Shown here: piece after piece, positions 50,744 through 62,960 of the stretch
How the letters are laid out: every line of letters begins with the position of its first letter
Numbering within the stretch: the first letter of the stretch is position 1
DNA from: Moringa oleifera
Taxonomy: Eukaryota; Streptophyta; Magnoliopsida; Brassicales; Moringaceae
DNA length: 64,000 nucleotides
Assembly (NCBI GenBank): GCA_021397835.1
Contig: JAJFZO010000363.1
Coordinates: 62,001 to 126,000 of the forward strand
Direction: 5' to 3'
Translations under genes and position numbers: made by a program
Notes under the pieces: generated by a model
Told to the model about the DNA's origin: nothing
Database searches by the model: none
The model's input: the letters and a program-made list of their open reading frames with translations, nothing else

Positions 50744-53575
50744 GATTTGTTTCCTAACTCACACAAAGGAAACCTGGGAATGCAATTAAACTCCCATGAT
50801 AAGATACTTCTCCCCTGGCACAATTAAGCAACAGCTTCATGTTGATAACTAGTTGACGGATCAACTGTGTCACCAGTGGAAGAAATAAACTAGTATCTGT
50901 AACTGCATTTAGTTAAATAAATTATTGCAAGAATGAAGGCAGAAAGACGCCTTAACAATGTCTAATTTTATGAAAACTTGTACTTAAGCTTGATATTTAT
51001 TCCATCTTATAACTACTTGATTAAAATTGTTCAAAATAGCACAACATTCTATTGACCAGTTATGAAGCACGGTTGAAAATCTGGAATCTTAGACACTTTG
51101 AACTTCTTCAGAGTAGGAATAACTTGTTCATGCTCTTTCCCGTTTTTATATTCTTTAACAGCAAGTATGAGAAACTACAAGAAGATATAACCCTCATATT
51201 CCTCCCAAATGGGAAAGACATTAAACCTGTTATCAATGCTAGGCCCAGCAACTCCACCAGCTGCTTTATATAAACAAGGAAAAGGATTCATGTTGCTAGT
51301 TCTTTAGCAGATATTACTTTTCTCCAGAACAACTGAATAGTGTACTAAACCAGATCAAAGAAATTTCATTTTGGGTGACCAACATTAGCATATAAGGTCT
51401 ATCTTGTACCAAGCTGCTTCACATTAGGGTTTATCTTGTACCATGCTGCTTCACATTAGGGTTTATCTTGTACCATGCTGCTTCACAAAGATCTGTGAAG
51501 TGCTAGTAGGCATTTGCTGGAAACTAATGAAGCACGTCAATATTTTCATTTTCTGCTTGAACATCAAAGGTTCTCTACCTGACTAAGGTTTTCACGTATT
51601 ACAAAGATCACAACAAGCTAGCCCTCTATTAGGTTGCAAAGAGAAATATAAATAAGGAAACGAAAAGCAAATTAAGCAGATAATAGATATATACTTTACT
51701 TGCGTCGTGCACTAGAAAGCAAACGAAAGTATTGCCAGTGAAGAGAAAGATTTGTGCTAATCTGCATAAGAGACGACCAGAATCCAATCAGCCAAATAGG
51801 GGGGGAAGGGGAATGAATGCCTGAAAAAAATGTGGAGGTGTTCGTGCTTGGTAGCGCCTTGGGCTGCTTTGGTGGCGGCCTATTGTTTGGTCGTTGGCAA
51901 AGAGTGTGGTTTCTGACGGCTTAGGGCCCAAAGGAAGGGAATCAGTGAAACTAGGCCTTGGACCTTTGTGTTTGGGTTGTAAAACATAGCCATATTATCA
52001 GCTCCTGCTATCTCAACCGCTTGCCTAGCTAGCTTCCACCGACGAGATGAGACGGGAAGACAGAAAGTCATGAAATGGTGAAAAGAGGGGTTTTGTCAAT
52101 TAATTGTCGATTGGATAGACAACTAACATACTCATCCCGGTCAACCACCCACCCCACATTTCTTTTGCATTTAAGTTGAAAAAAATTTAGAAAATTAATC
52201 ATTGTTCATATTCTCTTTAATGGAAGAAAATTCATTCACGGCAAGGAAATAAGTAGATAAGCTAAGCGCAGGTTAGTTTGCTGTCAATAAGGCTGGAAAT
52301 CAATGTCAGTTACATATCAAGCACCCGTTTAACGAAATTAACACGATGATACAAAATGTTGCATGATTATGTACCCAAATCATGAAGAAACAGGAAGCAT
52401 GGTATGGTAGTATAATGTTATATAATTCGCATCAAGGTAAATAAAATAAATAATTGTAACATGCAGAACAAAGAGAAGAGGATTAACTGACTAAGATATT
52501 AAATCCAGTTTTATCACATATTTCATGGCTTTAAAGTGATTTTTTTTTTAAAAAAGGTTAAAAAAAAAAATTAGAGCTTCCATTGAATTGTAGAGAAGAG
52601 CTAAAAAGCAGAAAGGGAAAGGACATTAATGAATTGATTTGACAAAACTTTCGACTGACATCAGCTTAATTAATAGGAAACGTGGAAATAGGTTGAGTTG
52701 GGCTTGCCAATACAGCGTACAGGCACTTGCTCTGTTGTTTGCGTGTCAACGAAAGTAGTCTGCCACGAGTACCAAGGCCCACTCTAACAAAAGATCCAAG
52801 TGCTTCAACCCCAAATCTCCCTTTTAAATTTATTGGCCACACCAACAAGTGACAAGCGTTTCTTTTTCCTGTTCCTTTTTTTTCTTAAAAAAAAAAACAG
52901 TTGGTTTGATTAATGACAAATTAGTGTTGACAAATACCTAAAATAATAATAATAACAATAAAAGGGAGTCTGGTATCCCACAAGCGCGCTCTGAAGTCGG
53001 AAGCTGAATTAGGCTGCTAATGCGGAAAGCGAGGTTCGCATTTAGAGCGTGGCATAAATCAGCATGAGCATGTGGGCGTCTCACATAGCGGTGGTGTGGG
53101 CTACACCTGTTCAGGATATCATCTTAATGACACCGGCAAAGACCGGTGAGAGCATTGAATAATGCCCCTTGTCAGCCTCCTTATGTCTTTGTCATCATTG
53201 CATCTTTCTTTCCCCATCTCTTAATTTCGATCATTCCAAACCCAACCTATGATTAACATCCTAAAAAACTAGGAATAAGCCCATGTCACTAACACTTCAT
53301 ACCTTAATAATTACTCAGTAAATATTATTATGTTTAGTAGTGACACCAATAAACCCAAACCCAAACCCAAAATACTTCCACCTCAAATTTTCAATTTCCA
53401 GAGGAAGGACAGATTGCAGTTTGAAGCCTTCTTAAATTCGCCATAGACAGCCACACCTTACCGTCGGTGCGTGGTCCAATCGACCTCTGCCACGTAAAAA
53501 ACAGAGGTCGTGCAGAAAAAATCTGTGTCCTCCTCGTGATACCTTCGAGTGCTTCCGCGGTTGCATCCCTAGCTC
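50744..53575. other. Shared upstream region of DCC1 and CER1 (divergent genes)
   Basis: About 2.8 kb between divergent starts. It holds the DCC1 5' side (site II-like TTAGGGCCCAAAG near 51921-51933, possibly the real promoter if a 5' UTR intron exists), a 32-bp tandem repeat (51400-51487), homopolymer runs near 52540-52570 and 52890, and a short AAACCC run (53349-53371) close to CER1. No other gene is supported. Confidence 0.5.
51400..51487. repeat. 32-bp tandem repeat, about 2.7 copies
   Basis: The unit begins TATCTTGTACCATGCTGCTT and recurs at 51400, 51432 and 51464 with a period of exactly 32 bp. Copy 1 differs from copy 2 by one base; the last copy is cut short after GCTTCACA. Confidence 0.92.
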
Positions 53576-53583
53576 TATATAAA
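53576..53583 (+). promoter_or_regulatory. TATA box of CER1
   Basis: TATATAAA sits 57 bp upstream of the CER1 ATG, giving a short 5' leader of about 25-30 nt. Confidence 0.6.
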
Positions 53584-53639
53584 CCCACGTCTCCCTCTTT
53601 CCCCACTGCATCTTTAAGAGAAACACCAAACACCTATCT

Positions 53640-56600
53640 ATGGCTTCTAAACCAGGAATCCTCACCGACTGGCCTTGGACGCCTCTCGGAAGATTTAAGG
53701 TTTCCTCATCCTCTCCCCCGGCTCTCTCTCTCTCTCTCTCTCACCCACACACACATACCATCATGCATCTTTCTGAGTCAAAACGGGGTGAATAATGCAC
53801 ACCACCGGGCACCGCCACCCTTAACATTGGTACTCTTCTGCAGGAGAGCTAATCATGATTTCTTATCACAGTTCTAGCTTGGTGTTTTACTCAAATTGCT
53901 TTCAACTGTTGGGGTTTCTGATTTTCATGCAAACCTTCAACAGAACTAATTAAATTGCTTGCCATGCATGTACATATATCTCTGTCACATACTCACATAC
54001 ATACTTCTTACGATAGCATTAACTGCTGGATCATATTCATTTTCCCTACAGCTTGCTTCATTAAATCGTTTCGGGATATTTTCAGGGAACCACCTACCTC
54101 TTTACTTCTAACTTCTATAGCTTTCTGATTTTGCTTGCGAGCTCTATCTCATGATGCATTCATATTCCGTCGTCATACACGTTACTGCTGCAGCCAGAAA
54201 TTATTGTTTCTGTTGAGACTCACATACGTTGAGTCGCGTGATTACTGTTGAGATTTAAGTTTGATTTCGTTTTATTGTCAGTAAATGATTTGAGCATCTA
54301 TTTGATAATTATTACAGTATGTGGTACTGGCTCCCTGGGTGATTGAGAGCATCTATTCGTTCACGGTGAAAAATGAGGAGAGGGACTTTACCAACTTCTT
54401 TGTATTCCCTTTTCTCCTCTGGAGAATGCTCCACAACCAGATTTGGATCAGTCTTTCCCGTTATCGAACTGCCAAAGGCAACAACCGGATCGTGGACAAG
54501 GCCATTGAATTTGATCAAGTTGACAGGGAAAAAAACTGGTGAGATTACCATAAATAATATAACTGACTACTATTAAGTACAGCACAGTTGCTCATATTGG
54601 AATGATGGGGTCTATCCGTATTTGTTGGCAGGGATGACCAAATAATGTTAAACGGAGTCATTTTTTACTTGTTGAACAAGACGCTTCCGCAGGCGTCTCA
54701 CTTGCCCCTTTGGAGAGCAGATGGTGTGATTCTCACAATCCTGCTTCATGCTGGCCCTGTGGAGTTCCTCTACTACTGGTTTCACAGGGCACTGCACCAT
54801 CATTTCCTCTACTCTCGCTATCACTCTCATCACCATTCCTCCATCGTCACCGAGCCCATCACTTCCGTGATTCATCCGTTTGCGGAGCACATCGTTTATT
54901 TCGCACTGTTTTCAATACCCATGTTAACAGCGCTGTTTACTGGAACTGCCTCCATTATGGCCTATGGCGGTTACATTACTTTCCTGGATTTCATGAACAA
55001 CATGGGGCACTGCAACTTCGAGCTCATACCCAACTGGTTCTTCTCCGTTTTCCCCCCTCTCAAGTACCTTATGTACACCCCCTCGTAAGTTCATTCTCTG
55101 CGCTCTTTTGCCCATTGGTAAAATTACTGTATAATCTTGGGTGGGTAATTATGTGTAACCTGCGTGATACATAGGTTTCACTCGCTGCACCACACACAGT
55201 TTCGGACCAACTATTCACTGTTCATGCCTGTATATGATTACATCTACGGTACCATAGACAAATCCAGCGACGCATTGTACAAAAAATCACTGGAAAGACA
55301 AGAGGAGACACCGGATGTGGTGCATCTGACGCATCTAATCAGTGTGGAGTCCATTTATCATCTGCGGGTGGGTTTCGCCCACCTCGCCTCCAAACCCCTG
55401 GCATCAAACTGGTATCTAAGCTTCATGTGGCCGGTGACTTTGTGGTCCATCATTATAACTTGGATCTACGGCCGTACCTTTGTGGTGGAGAGGAACCGCT
55501 TCCATCAACTCAGATTACAGACATGGGCCATACCCAAATACAAGCTACAAGTAAATCATCGCGGACTCTCCCTTAATTCACCGCTGTACATATATATACA
55601 TACATACATACATACATAATATATGGATAAAGCGATCAGTTTATAATACATGTTATTTGTATTGTTACAGTACTTGATGAGGTGGCAGCATCAATCTATC
55701 AATAGTTTGATTGAGAATGCCATACTGGAGGCAGAGAAAAGAGGAGTGAAAGTGCTAAGTCTAGGTCTCTTAAATCAGGCAAGTTCAATTCTGATTGTGG
55801 TAGCTATTGGCTTTTTAGTTTCTTGGAGGTACACAGGTAGCGTACTCATGCAAATAACGGTTAAGTAGTTAGATGAAGCAAGGCGAGTTTTTGTATATGG
55901 CAGGGGGATGAACTGAACGGGTATGGTGCGTTGTACGTGCACAAGCATCCCGGGATGAAAGTAAAGTTGGTGGACGGGAGCAGCCTTGCCGTGGCAGTTG
56001 TGGTAAATAGCATTCCAAAGGGAACGACCCAAGTGGTCCTCCGGGGCAACCTCAACAAGGCCGCTTATGCCATCGCCTTTGCTCTGTGCCAAAGGGGCGT
56101 CAAGGTATTAAACTTTCCCTTGTGCACCTGCAGTTGTCCCGTCCATCCATCTACGTACGTACAGCACAGCAAGCTGGAGAGATATGACGTTGTTAATTAT
56201 ATACAACGTGGACAAAGAAATGCAATTCAGTTAATTTTTATTTATTTGTTTACTTGTATTTTTTGGGAGGGGATCTAAGCATTGAGATTGTTTCAGATAG
56301 CTGTATTACGTGGTGATGAATTCGATAAACTCAATAAATCTTTAGGCAGCAGGTTCCTGGACAATTTGATGCTCACAAGAAATAGTTCTGCTACGGTATG
56401 TCTCCGCACACGCAAGTTAGCAGTAGAGTCTATCAGCCTAAGGTTATATGATCTTGTGTGCTATGCAAAGAGTAGTGGTAATTATTGGCAAAGTATTTGG
56501 CACTTTTTGCAGACATGGTTAGTGGGAGATGGATTGAACGAAGAAGAACAAATGAAGGCTAGCGAAGGAACTTTATTCATACCTTTCTCTCAGTTCCCAC

Positions 56601-57017
56601 CAAGGAAATTACGCAAAGACTGTTTCTACCACACTACGCCTGCAATGGCAACACCCACATCCCTTGAGAATGTGGACTCCTGCGAGGTTAGATCAATTAA
56701 ACCCCATGGACTCCTCCCTGTTAATTCCTTTTCATTGATTATATACATATATTCATTAATCAATTAGTGCTTAATAATTTATATATGCTTTGTTTGAAAT
56801 ATGAAGTTGCAAATTAATTAAAGGCTATGATATCTGACAGAACTGGCTGCCAAGAAGGGTGATGAGTGCATGGCGTGTGGGTGGGATAGTGCATGCCATG
56901 GAAGAATGGGATGAGCATGAGTGCGGTTACACCATGTCCAACATTGACAAAGTTTGGCAAGCCACCCTTCAACGAGGATTTGAACCTCTCCCTGTTCCGG
57001 ATCAATCAAAGTTCTAG
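53640..57017 (+). CDS. CER1: CER1, very-long-chain aldehyde decarbonylase (alkane-forming) enzyme
   Basis: CER1 works with CER3 in the ER of epidermal cells to turn very-long-chain acyl-CoA into cuticular wax alkanes. Exons: 53640-53699, 54318-54538, 54632-55084, 55175-55550, 55671-55778, 55904-56104, 56297-56395, 56513-56686, 56841-57017; 622 residues, close to the Arabidopsis length I recall. The start MASKPGILTDWPWTPLGRFK is the CER1-type N-terminus. The N-terminal half is a membrane fatty-acid-hydroxylase domain with the three His clusters: HRALHH (H145), HSHHH (H158) and HSLHH (H247). The C-terminal WAX2/CER1 domain follows (SLGLLNQG, VVDGSS-type region, LPRRVMSAWRVGGIVHAMEEW). Intron 5 (55779-55903) begins AG|GCAAGT, a GC-AG intron. 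CER3 is unlikely because it lacks the full His set. Confidence 0.96.
53722..53742 (+). repeat. CT microsatellite in CER1 intron 1
   Basis: About ten CT units just downstream of the first CER1 exon. Confidence 0.9.
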
Positions 57018-58539
57018 CTCGCTATCTTACCATAATATAATTATTAAGTAATGGATCTATCACCATATATCCATAAAAGTAGTGTACTCCTGGTGTTAGA
57101 CACTATAAATTAATTATTGTACTTTTAATTTGCACTTTCTGATGCATATATATATATATATATTAATGTTAAATGAACCATTCAAGTGCTAGTTTGGCAC
57201 CGCTCCTCATACATTCGGATCACTTATTGCCTGCCAGGCTACTCTCCATGAACTAGGTTTTAATAAGTGGTGGACAGTATTAATTGAATGAAACAATTTC
57301 ATCCATTATTCTAATTTCTAAAACAAAAAGCAATTGAGAAAATCTAAATTGTCCTCTCTTTTTTTTTTTTTTTTCATATTATAAAAAGGGGGCACGTGAA
57401 ATGACCGAAGTATCTTTTTTGTGTATAAACCACGCTCAAAACAGTACGGTTGGATCAATCCCTATTTTATTTTATTTTATTTTATTCATCTCAAAATTCT
57501 CTTCACCGTGTATCTCAACCTCCTGTTGTTTTCAATTTACATTAGAAACTAATTTGATGGAGATCTGAAGGACTAAGTAGAGCATTCATATATAACATAA
57601 ATATTCGTTTGTCGTAGAGGTATATATACAGTAATTAGAGCATGGTTTGGTTCTGCAACAGTATCACACTCTCTGGATATTGCGGGTGAGTGGGCGCACT
57701 TATACAACTGGTTGCATGTGAAATCCTATGTTTAGGGTTCTGCCAAGCATCCATCGATCTGCTTTATTTTTCAATTATGGGAGTCTCGGCAGGCACAACA
57801 ATGTTATGTCTGCCTCCAAGGGAAGGCCACCAAACCATCGAAATTACAAAATGGACAGCAAGTGCAATGAAGCAGGACCTTTATTACATTGGACGTATTA
57901 AATGGGGCAGATACACCCACCCCTACGTACGAGGCAGTAGACAGAAAAAATGTAAGAACAAGGACGTGGTTTGTGCAGAGAGAGAGGGAGATGATCAGGC
58001 GATGGCTAAGTTCGCATTTATTAGGCCCAATGAAAAATAAAGATGGTTGTTGTTTAAACTACGAATCTGTATCTCAAAAAGATTTTCAAAGAAATTGGTT
58101 TCGGCCTTTTGTGCTTTTCCCAAGTACACCTAACTTGCTTTTTTGTAAAAGCCACACCCAACCTTCTCCACTTCACTTATTTCTTTCATAAATCACCTTG
58201 CTCCCTTCCCGTGTCCGCGTCCCACCATATTTTTCCTTGATTACCCAAATGAATGACTAGCTGTGTCCTTGTAACATCTTTACTGATCAAAATATTTTAA
58301 TATCAATTTTTTATCTCCATCACATTATATTAAAATAATATAATAAATATTTTATGATAAAAATTATTAAATAATATTTATAATATTAAATAATTTTTAA
58401 AATTAACATTATTTTTATTATTAATTTATTATTAATAATTTTTTAAGATACGTTTTTATATAAAAATCAAATACCATATATAATTTGAAATTAATTAAAC
58501 ATTTAATTAATAAATTAAATTATATTTAAATATTGACGC
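57018..58539. other. CER1 3' flank and spacer
   Basis: CER1 3' UTR, a TA microsatellite near 57148-57164, a T run near 57358-57374 and a TTTTA microsatellite near 57462-57486. Open frames at 57690-58040 and 57889-58191 overlap and have no recognised domain. Confidence 0.5.
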
Positions 58540-59289
58540 TACTACAACTGATAAAATAAATGATAGTAAACTAATGATAATTCTTGAGAAAACTGTTATT
58601 AAAAATATTTTTAACATTTTTAATGTTAATTTTAGAAGAACTAACTTAAAAATGAGGAGAAAAAACTTTCAAACACCAGTTCACTTAAAATTGACGTTAA
58701 AGGCTAAAACAAAGATTTCAACGTTAGTTTCTTAGTAACTGAGTAACTGACGCTAAATGTCTCATTTAATGTCAATTCCTTTAAATTGACATTAAATTTG
58801 GCCTTTAATGCTAGTTTTTGAAGAATTTGCATTAAAGTTCAGCCTTAACAAACCTTACACAGCTACTGCAAATTCCAAAAGCAAAAGCAATAGCCTGCAA
58901 GTGTGCCTCCCCTTTTATTCTCTCGTCATCTCTTCAACTATTCTGATTAAATCAAGCATCCAAGAAGATTGATTAGATTCAGGATTGTTCAAGAAGATTG
59001 AAAATTAATTTTATTGGTCGCCAATATGAAAGTTTTTCTTATTAAGTTTTATTCATTTTAATTTGAGTTTGAAGAATAAATTTTAAGGAATTAAAATTAT
59101 CTTTAGATTTGCTTGATTGGGTATGATTTGGTGAATGATAACCAAGTGCTTAGGTACCTAAGAATACTTTTGGATGTGTTTGACGAATTTTTGTTGGTAA
59201 AATTTGAGTTTTTTTTTTTTTTTTGTAAATATGTTTGAATGAGTATATTAGGTAAGGATGAGTATACCTTGTTGAATTTATATTTTGAT

Positions 59290-60260
59290 ATTTTATATAT
59301 GATAAATTAATTGATGAATTAAGTAGATGTTAGTTAGATGAATTTATATTTAAATAAATTGATACATTATATTTTGATGATAAATTAATTATATTCTAAT
59401 TATTAATTAATAAAATACTTCTTATTTACTTAATCAGATGTTAGTTAGATCTTAAATAGAAAATTAATTAATTAATTAGATGTTTATTGAGAAATTAGAC
59501 GTTATTTTTAAATGTTTATTAAGTAATCAACTGATGTGTAGATGTTACTAGATTAATTTGATGTTAGCTAAGTAATTATGAATTAACTAATTAGATTTTA
59601 ATTAATTAGATGTTAGTTATATATATGTTATTTATTTAACTAGATGATTCATTGATTAGATAATTATGTAATTAATTAAGTAATTATTACCTAAATTAAT
59701 GTTATTTAGATTTTAATTAATAAATTAGTTAGATGCTTTTAAAGTAATATGATGTTTATTAAGTAATTAGATATTAATTAATTTAGTAGTTATAAATTAA
59801 TTAAATAGATTTTAATTAATTAATTGCATGTTAGTTATATGTTAGTTATTTAATTAGATAACTCAATAATTAGATAAATAATTAATTAGATACTAAAGTT
59901 AATTAGATGTTATTAATCCATGAAATTTGAATTAATTAATTTCTATTTACTTGTATAATTAATTGAATCAGATTTTGATTATGTAATTAATTAAGTGCTT
60001 ATTACTGTTATTTAGTTTTTAATTAATAAATTAGTTATATGCTTAGTAATAAAGTAATTAGATGTTTATTAATTAATTACATGTTAGTTATTTAATTAGA
60101 TAATTAATTGTTAATTAGATATTAGTTATAGTTACTTTAACTAAATAATTTATTAATTAAATAAATAACTAATTAAATATTAGCCAATTATATGTTAATT
60201 AGATGTTATTAACATGTTAATTAATTTATGAAATTATTATTTTATGTTAAAAATCTAATT
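59290..60260 (+). repeat. AT-rich degenerate repeat (ATTAATTAGATGTTAGTTA-like)
   Basis: Nearly 1 kb built from variations on TTAATTAGATGTTAGTTA and AGTAATTAGATGTTTATTA, with irregular spacing and no coding content. It lies within the CACTA-like element upstream of its coding remnants. Confidence 0.75.
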
Positions 60261-60589
60261 AACGTTAAATGATCATAGTAATGCCAACACTTCGAGAAGA
60301 TTACGATGAAGATGATGATTTGGATGAAATTGGTGTGAACACATGTATTTTTGTAATAATTTGGCATTCGTTAATCTATTTGATCAAATAGATATCATCA
60401 TTTTGTATATATTTGACAAGATGGTGAAAGATTATGAGTTTGATACTTATCATGTTAAAGCTAAGTATGTTTTAAAATTATTTTATTAGCTTTATGATGT
60501 TTATCATGTTTTATCATATTTTATTTTTATTGATTATTGATATATTGTGGATAATTCAATGTTAACTATATCTCTTTTTGTTCGCAGAT

Positions 60590-61790
60590 TTGACGGATCC
60601 TTTACACTTCAATGATGGTTCTTAAGGATCCAAGAAAACGAGTCATCACTAGCATGTCTAAGATAATTAAGTATCGTGCTTCTAGTGTATTGAAGCTCAC
60701 AATTGAGTTAGATGATAATGGCAGCCTATTGAGAGGAATGATATCCAGTTTAATTGTTATATCAAAATTGTTATGCGTAATATAATGCCCATAAATATTG
60801 AGAATTGATATTTAGTAACTAACGAAATTAAAAATAAAATTTGAAAGATAATATTGGTATGTAAAATAGAATATAAAGTATTGCTTTTACATTAGACTAT
60901 TACTAATTAATTGATGTGTACTAATAAGTTTTTTATAATACTTTACTGGAGATGTATAATATTGATGAGAATATGAGGAGGTTCATATTTCATTCTACTA
61001 TAAATAAATGAAGAAACTTCAAAAGCAATCCTATATCGAAGCACATATTTTCTTACAAGGATGATTTGAAATTCTTGAGGTTTTCACCTCAAGAATATAA
61101 GAGTATCATAGATCTCGGGGTATGACAAGACTTTGTAAACTCTTGCCTATTAATAAAGTTTTAGGCATAACTTTACATTAGTGAATGTATTTATTTAATC
61201 ATTTTTTTTTATAAAGTATTGATATGTATTTATATTACAATAAAAGAGGAAAATAGTCAAGAAAAAAGTGTATGACCACTTCCTTGTTAGAATGGGGTCA
61301 TAGGGCGAGGGAGAAAAATTGTAAGTTATTTTTTATTTTTCACATTACTGATTGGTAGTATATTCATTTAATTATTATTTTTAGATTTTGATATATTCAT
61401 TTTTGATGTTCATGGAAGAAATAAGTATTGAGCAGCGATGAACAAATTGATCGTTTTGCATTGTAAAAGACAATACGACAGAATAAAAACAAAAAATATA
61501 TAAATGAAGCCAGTCGAGAGTGTGGTGGAAGGATTATAAGTTTCATATTAGTTTTTATTATTATTTATTTTTTTTAAATTTAAGTTTCATGATTACTGAT
61601 TAATTTTATTATAAGATTGTAGGATCAGTTGATGATGCAGACCATAAAGGTAGATTTATACCCTTAGGTCTAAATGATATACTCACAAAAGCTCTTGGTA
61701 CACCTGAGCACCCTAAATGTATCAAGGTCGAGAATCCGAGGAGAGTATCATATTTTATTTTGAAAAGATCAAAAAGTTAAGTGTCCCTCA
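60590..61790 (+). pseudogene. Transposase_24-like (plant En/Spm family) remnant
   Basis: Recognisable pieces in changing frames: LKLTIELDDNGSLLRGMISS (about 60690-60750), TNEIKNKIWK (about 60815-60850), YNIDENMRRFIFHST and FRFSPQEY-type text (about 60955-61100), and DILTKALGTPEHPKC (about 61675-61720). These follow the order of the plant transposase (Ptta/En/Spm, Transposase_24) domain. Introns or insertions and stops separate them. Confidence 0.6.
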
Positions 61791-62629
61791 AGGTATGCAT
61801 TAGATCAACAACAGTTGGTAGAGATGATGAGAGTGTCCCTCAGTCACTTACGTTAGTCAAACCACCAGAATTCGCACTATATAAGATTAAGGTATATCGC
61901 ATATTATTCATAGTAAATATTTGTTAATAGTATTAAAAATATAATTTGTGATTTTTTGGATCATTGTAATGTAAGCCATATTAGATGTTTGTCCAATCGT
62001 TAGAGTGTATTGTGATAAGTGGCGTTATCTTCATGGATCTTACCCTCAATTAGATGATTCATGGCGATGCATTGTTAACTTGCTTGAATCTTAATGATGG
62101 ATTAACCACTATTTTTTTCTTTTTTTTTTTTTTAACACTAGGTTGAGTTATTGCTTAGTTGCGAGATTTGGTCATTATTGGTGTATATGAGGTGATGTTT
62201 TGGCAAAATGTATATTACAATTTTAATCTATTATTGCTGATAATTTTTTTTTCAGCCATCGATTAAGAAGCAATAATGTAAGTTGCCAGTTAAGAGGGCA
62301 TCAATATTGCCAAAACCACAATTATCACACCAAGTGTTTTTTATTGAGTTACCGTCATTATTGCAGAAGATATATAACTATATCAATAAGGCGATGTCAC
62401 CAGATGAAGTAATAATACACATATTTTATTGAATGATAAGTATTTATGACCCGAGATGATATCATCCAATTTGATTTAGATGAAAAAACTAAGTTTCACC
62501 ATCATTTAGGCTTACTTTGTGTGTGCATATCTTTTTTATTTTATTGGTTTATTATTATATGATTACATTATATTTATATTTTTTTACTCTTTCTGTTTTT
62601 TAAGTAAACTTTATATAGATTTGATTGCA

Positions 62630-62960
62630 CTTGACTTTGATAAGTATTATATATTTGCTGATCTATTGATGCTGTGAGATGGAATGTATAAGTGTAGACA
62701 TCCAAACCCATTGCCTTACCAATAGAATGATAGAAGCAAATGATAGAGGAGTAGTGATATTTCCTTATAACTTGAGGTAAGTATTAATATTATTTAAACT
62801 TAATAATAATTTTATTCACAAAATTCTTGACATTTATTTTTAATAATGTAGGTATCATTAGATGTTGGTAGTTGTCGAATCCTTGTCTTTGTGTACAATG
62901 TGTTCGATCCTCTTAACTATGATTCTCGGTAAGAGCTGGATCAACTCATATCCACGTGCA
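62630..62960 (+). pseudogene. C48 (Ulp1-like) protease remnant of the CACTA-like element
   Basis: Around 62855-62945 the frames give RYHxMLVVVES followed by VFDPLNYDSR and ELDQLIS. These resemble the His...Asp part of transposon-borne C48 proteases (HWxLxxI ... DPL). The catalytic-site Trp codon is a stop and the frame shifts, so it is dead. Confidence 0.45.

Noticed and set aside
53349..53371. AAACCC run resembling telomeric repeat
   Set aside because: Only about three units and imperfect; more likely a telo-box-like promoter word than an interstitial telomere.
53391..53877. Open frames around the CER1 start in other frames
   Set aside because: They are shadows of the CER1 promoter, exon 1 and intron 1, with no family match.
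57690..58191. 116- and 100-codon open frames downstream of CER1
   Set aside because: They overlap in different frames and show no domain or gene structure.
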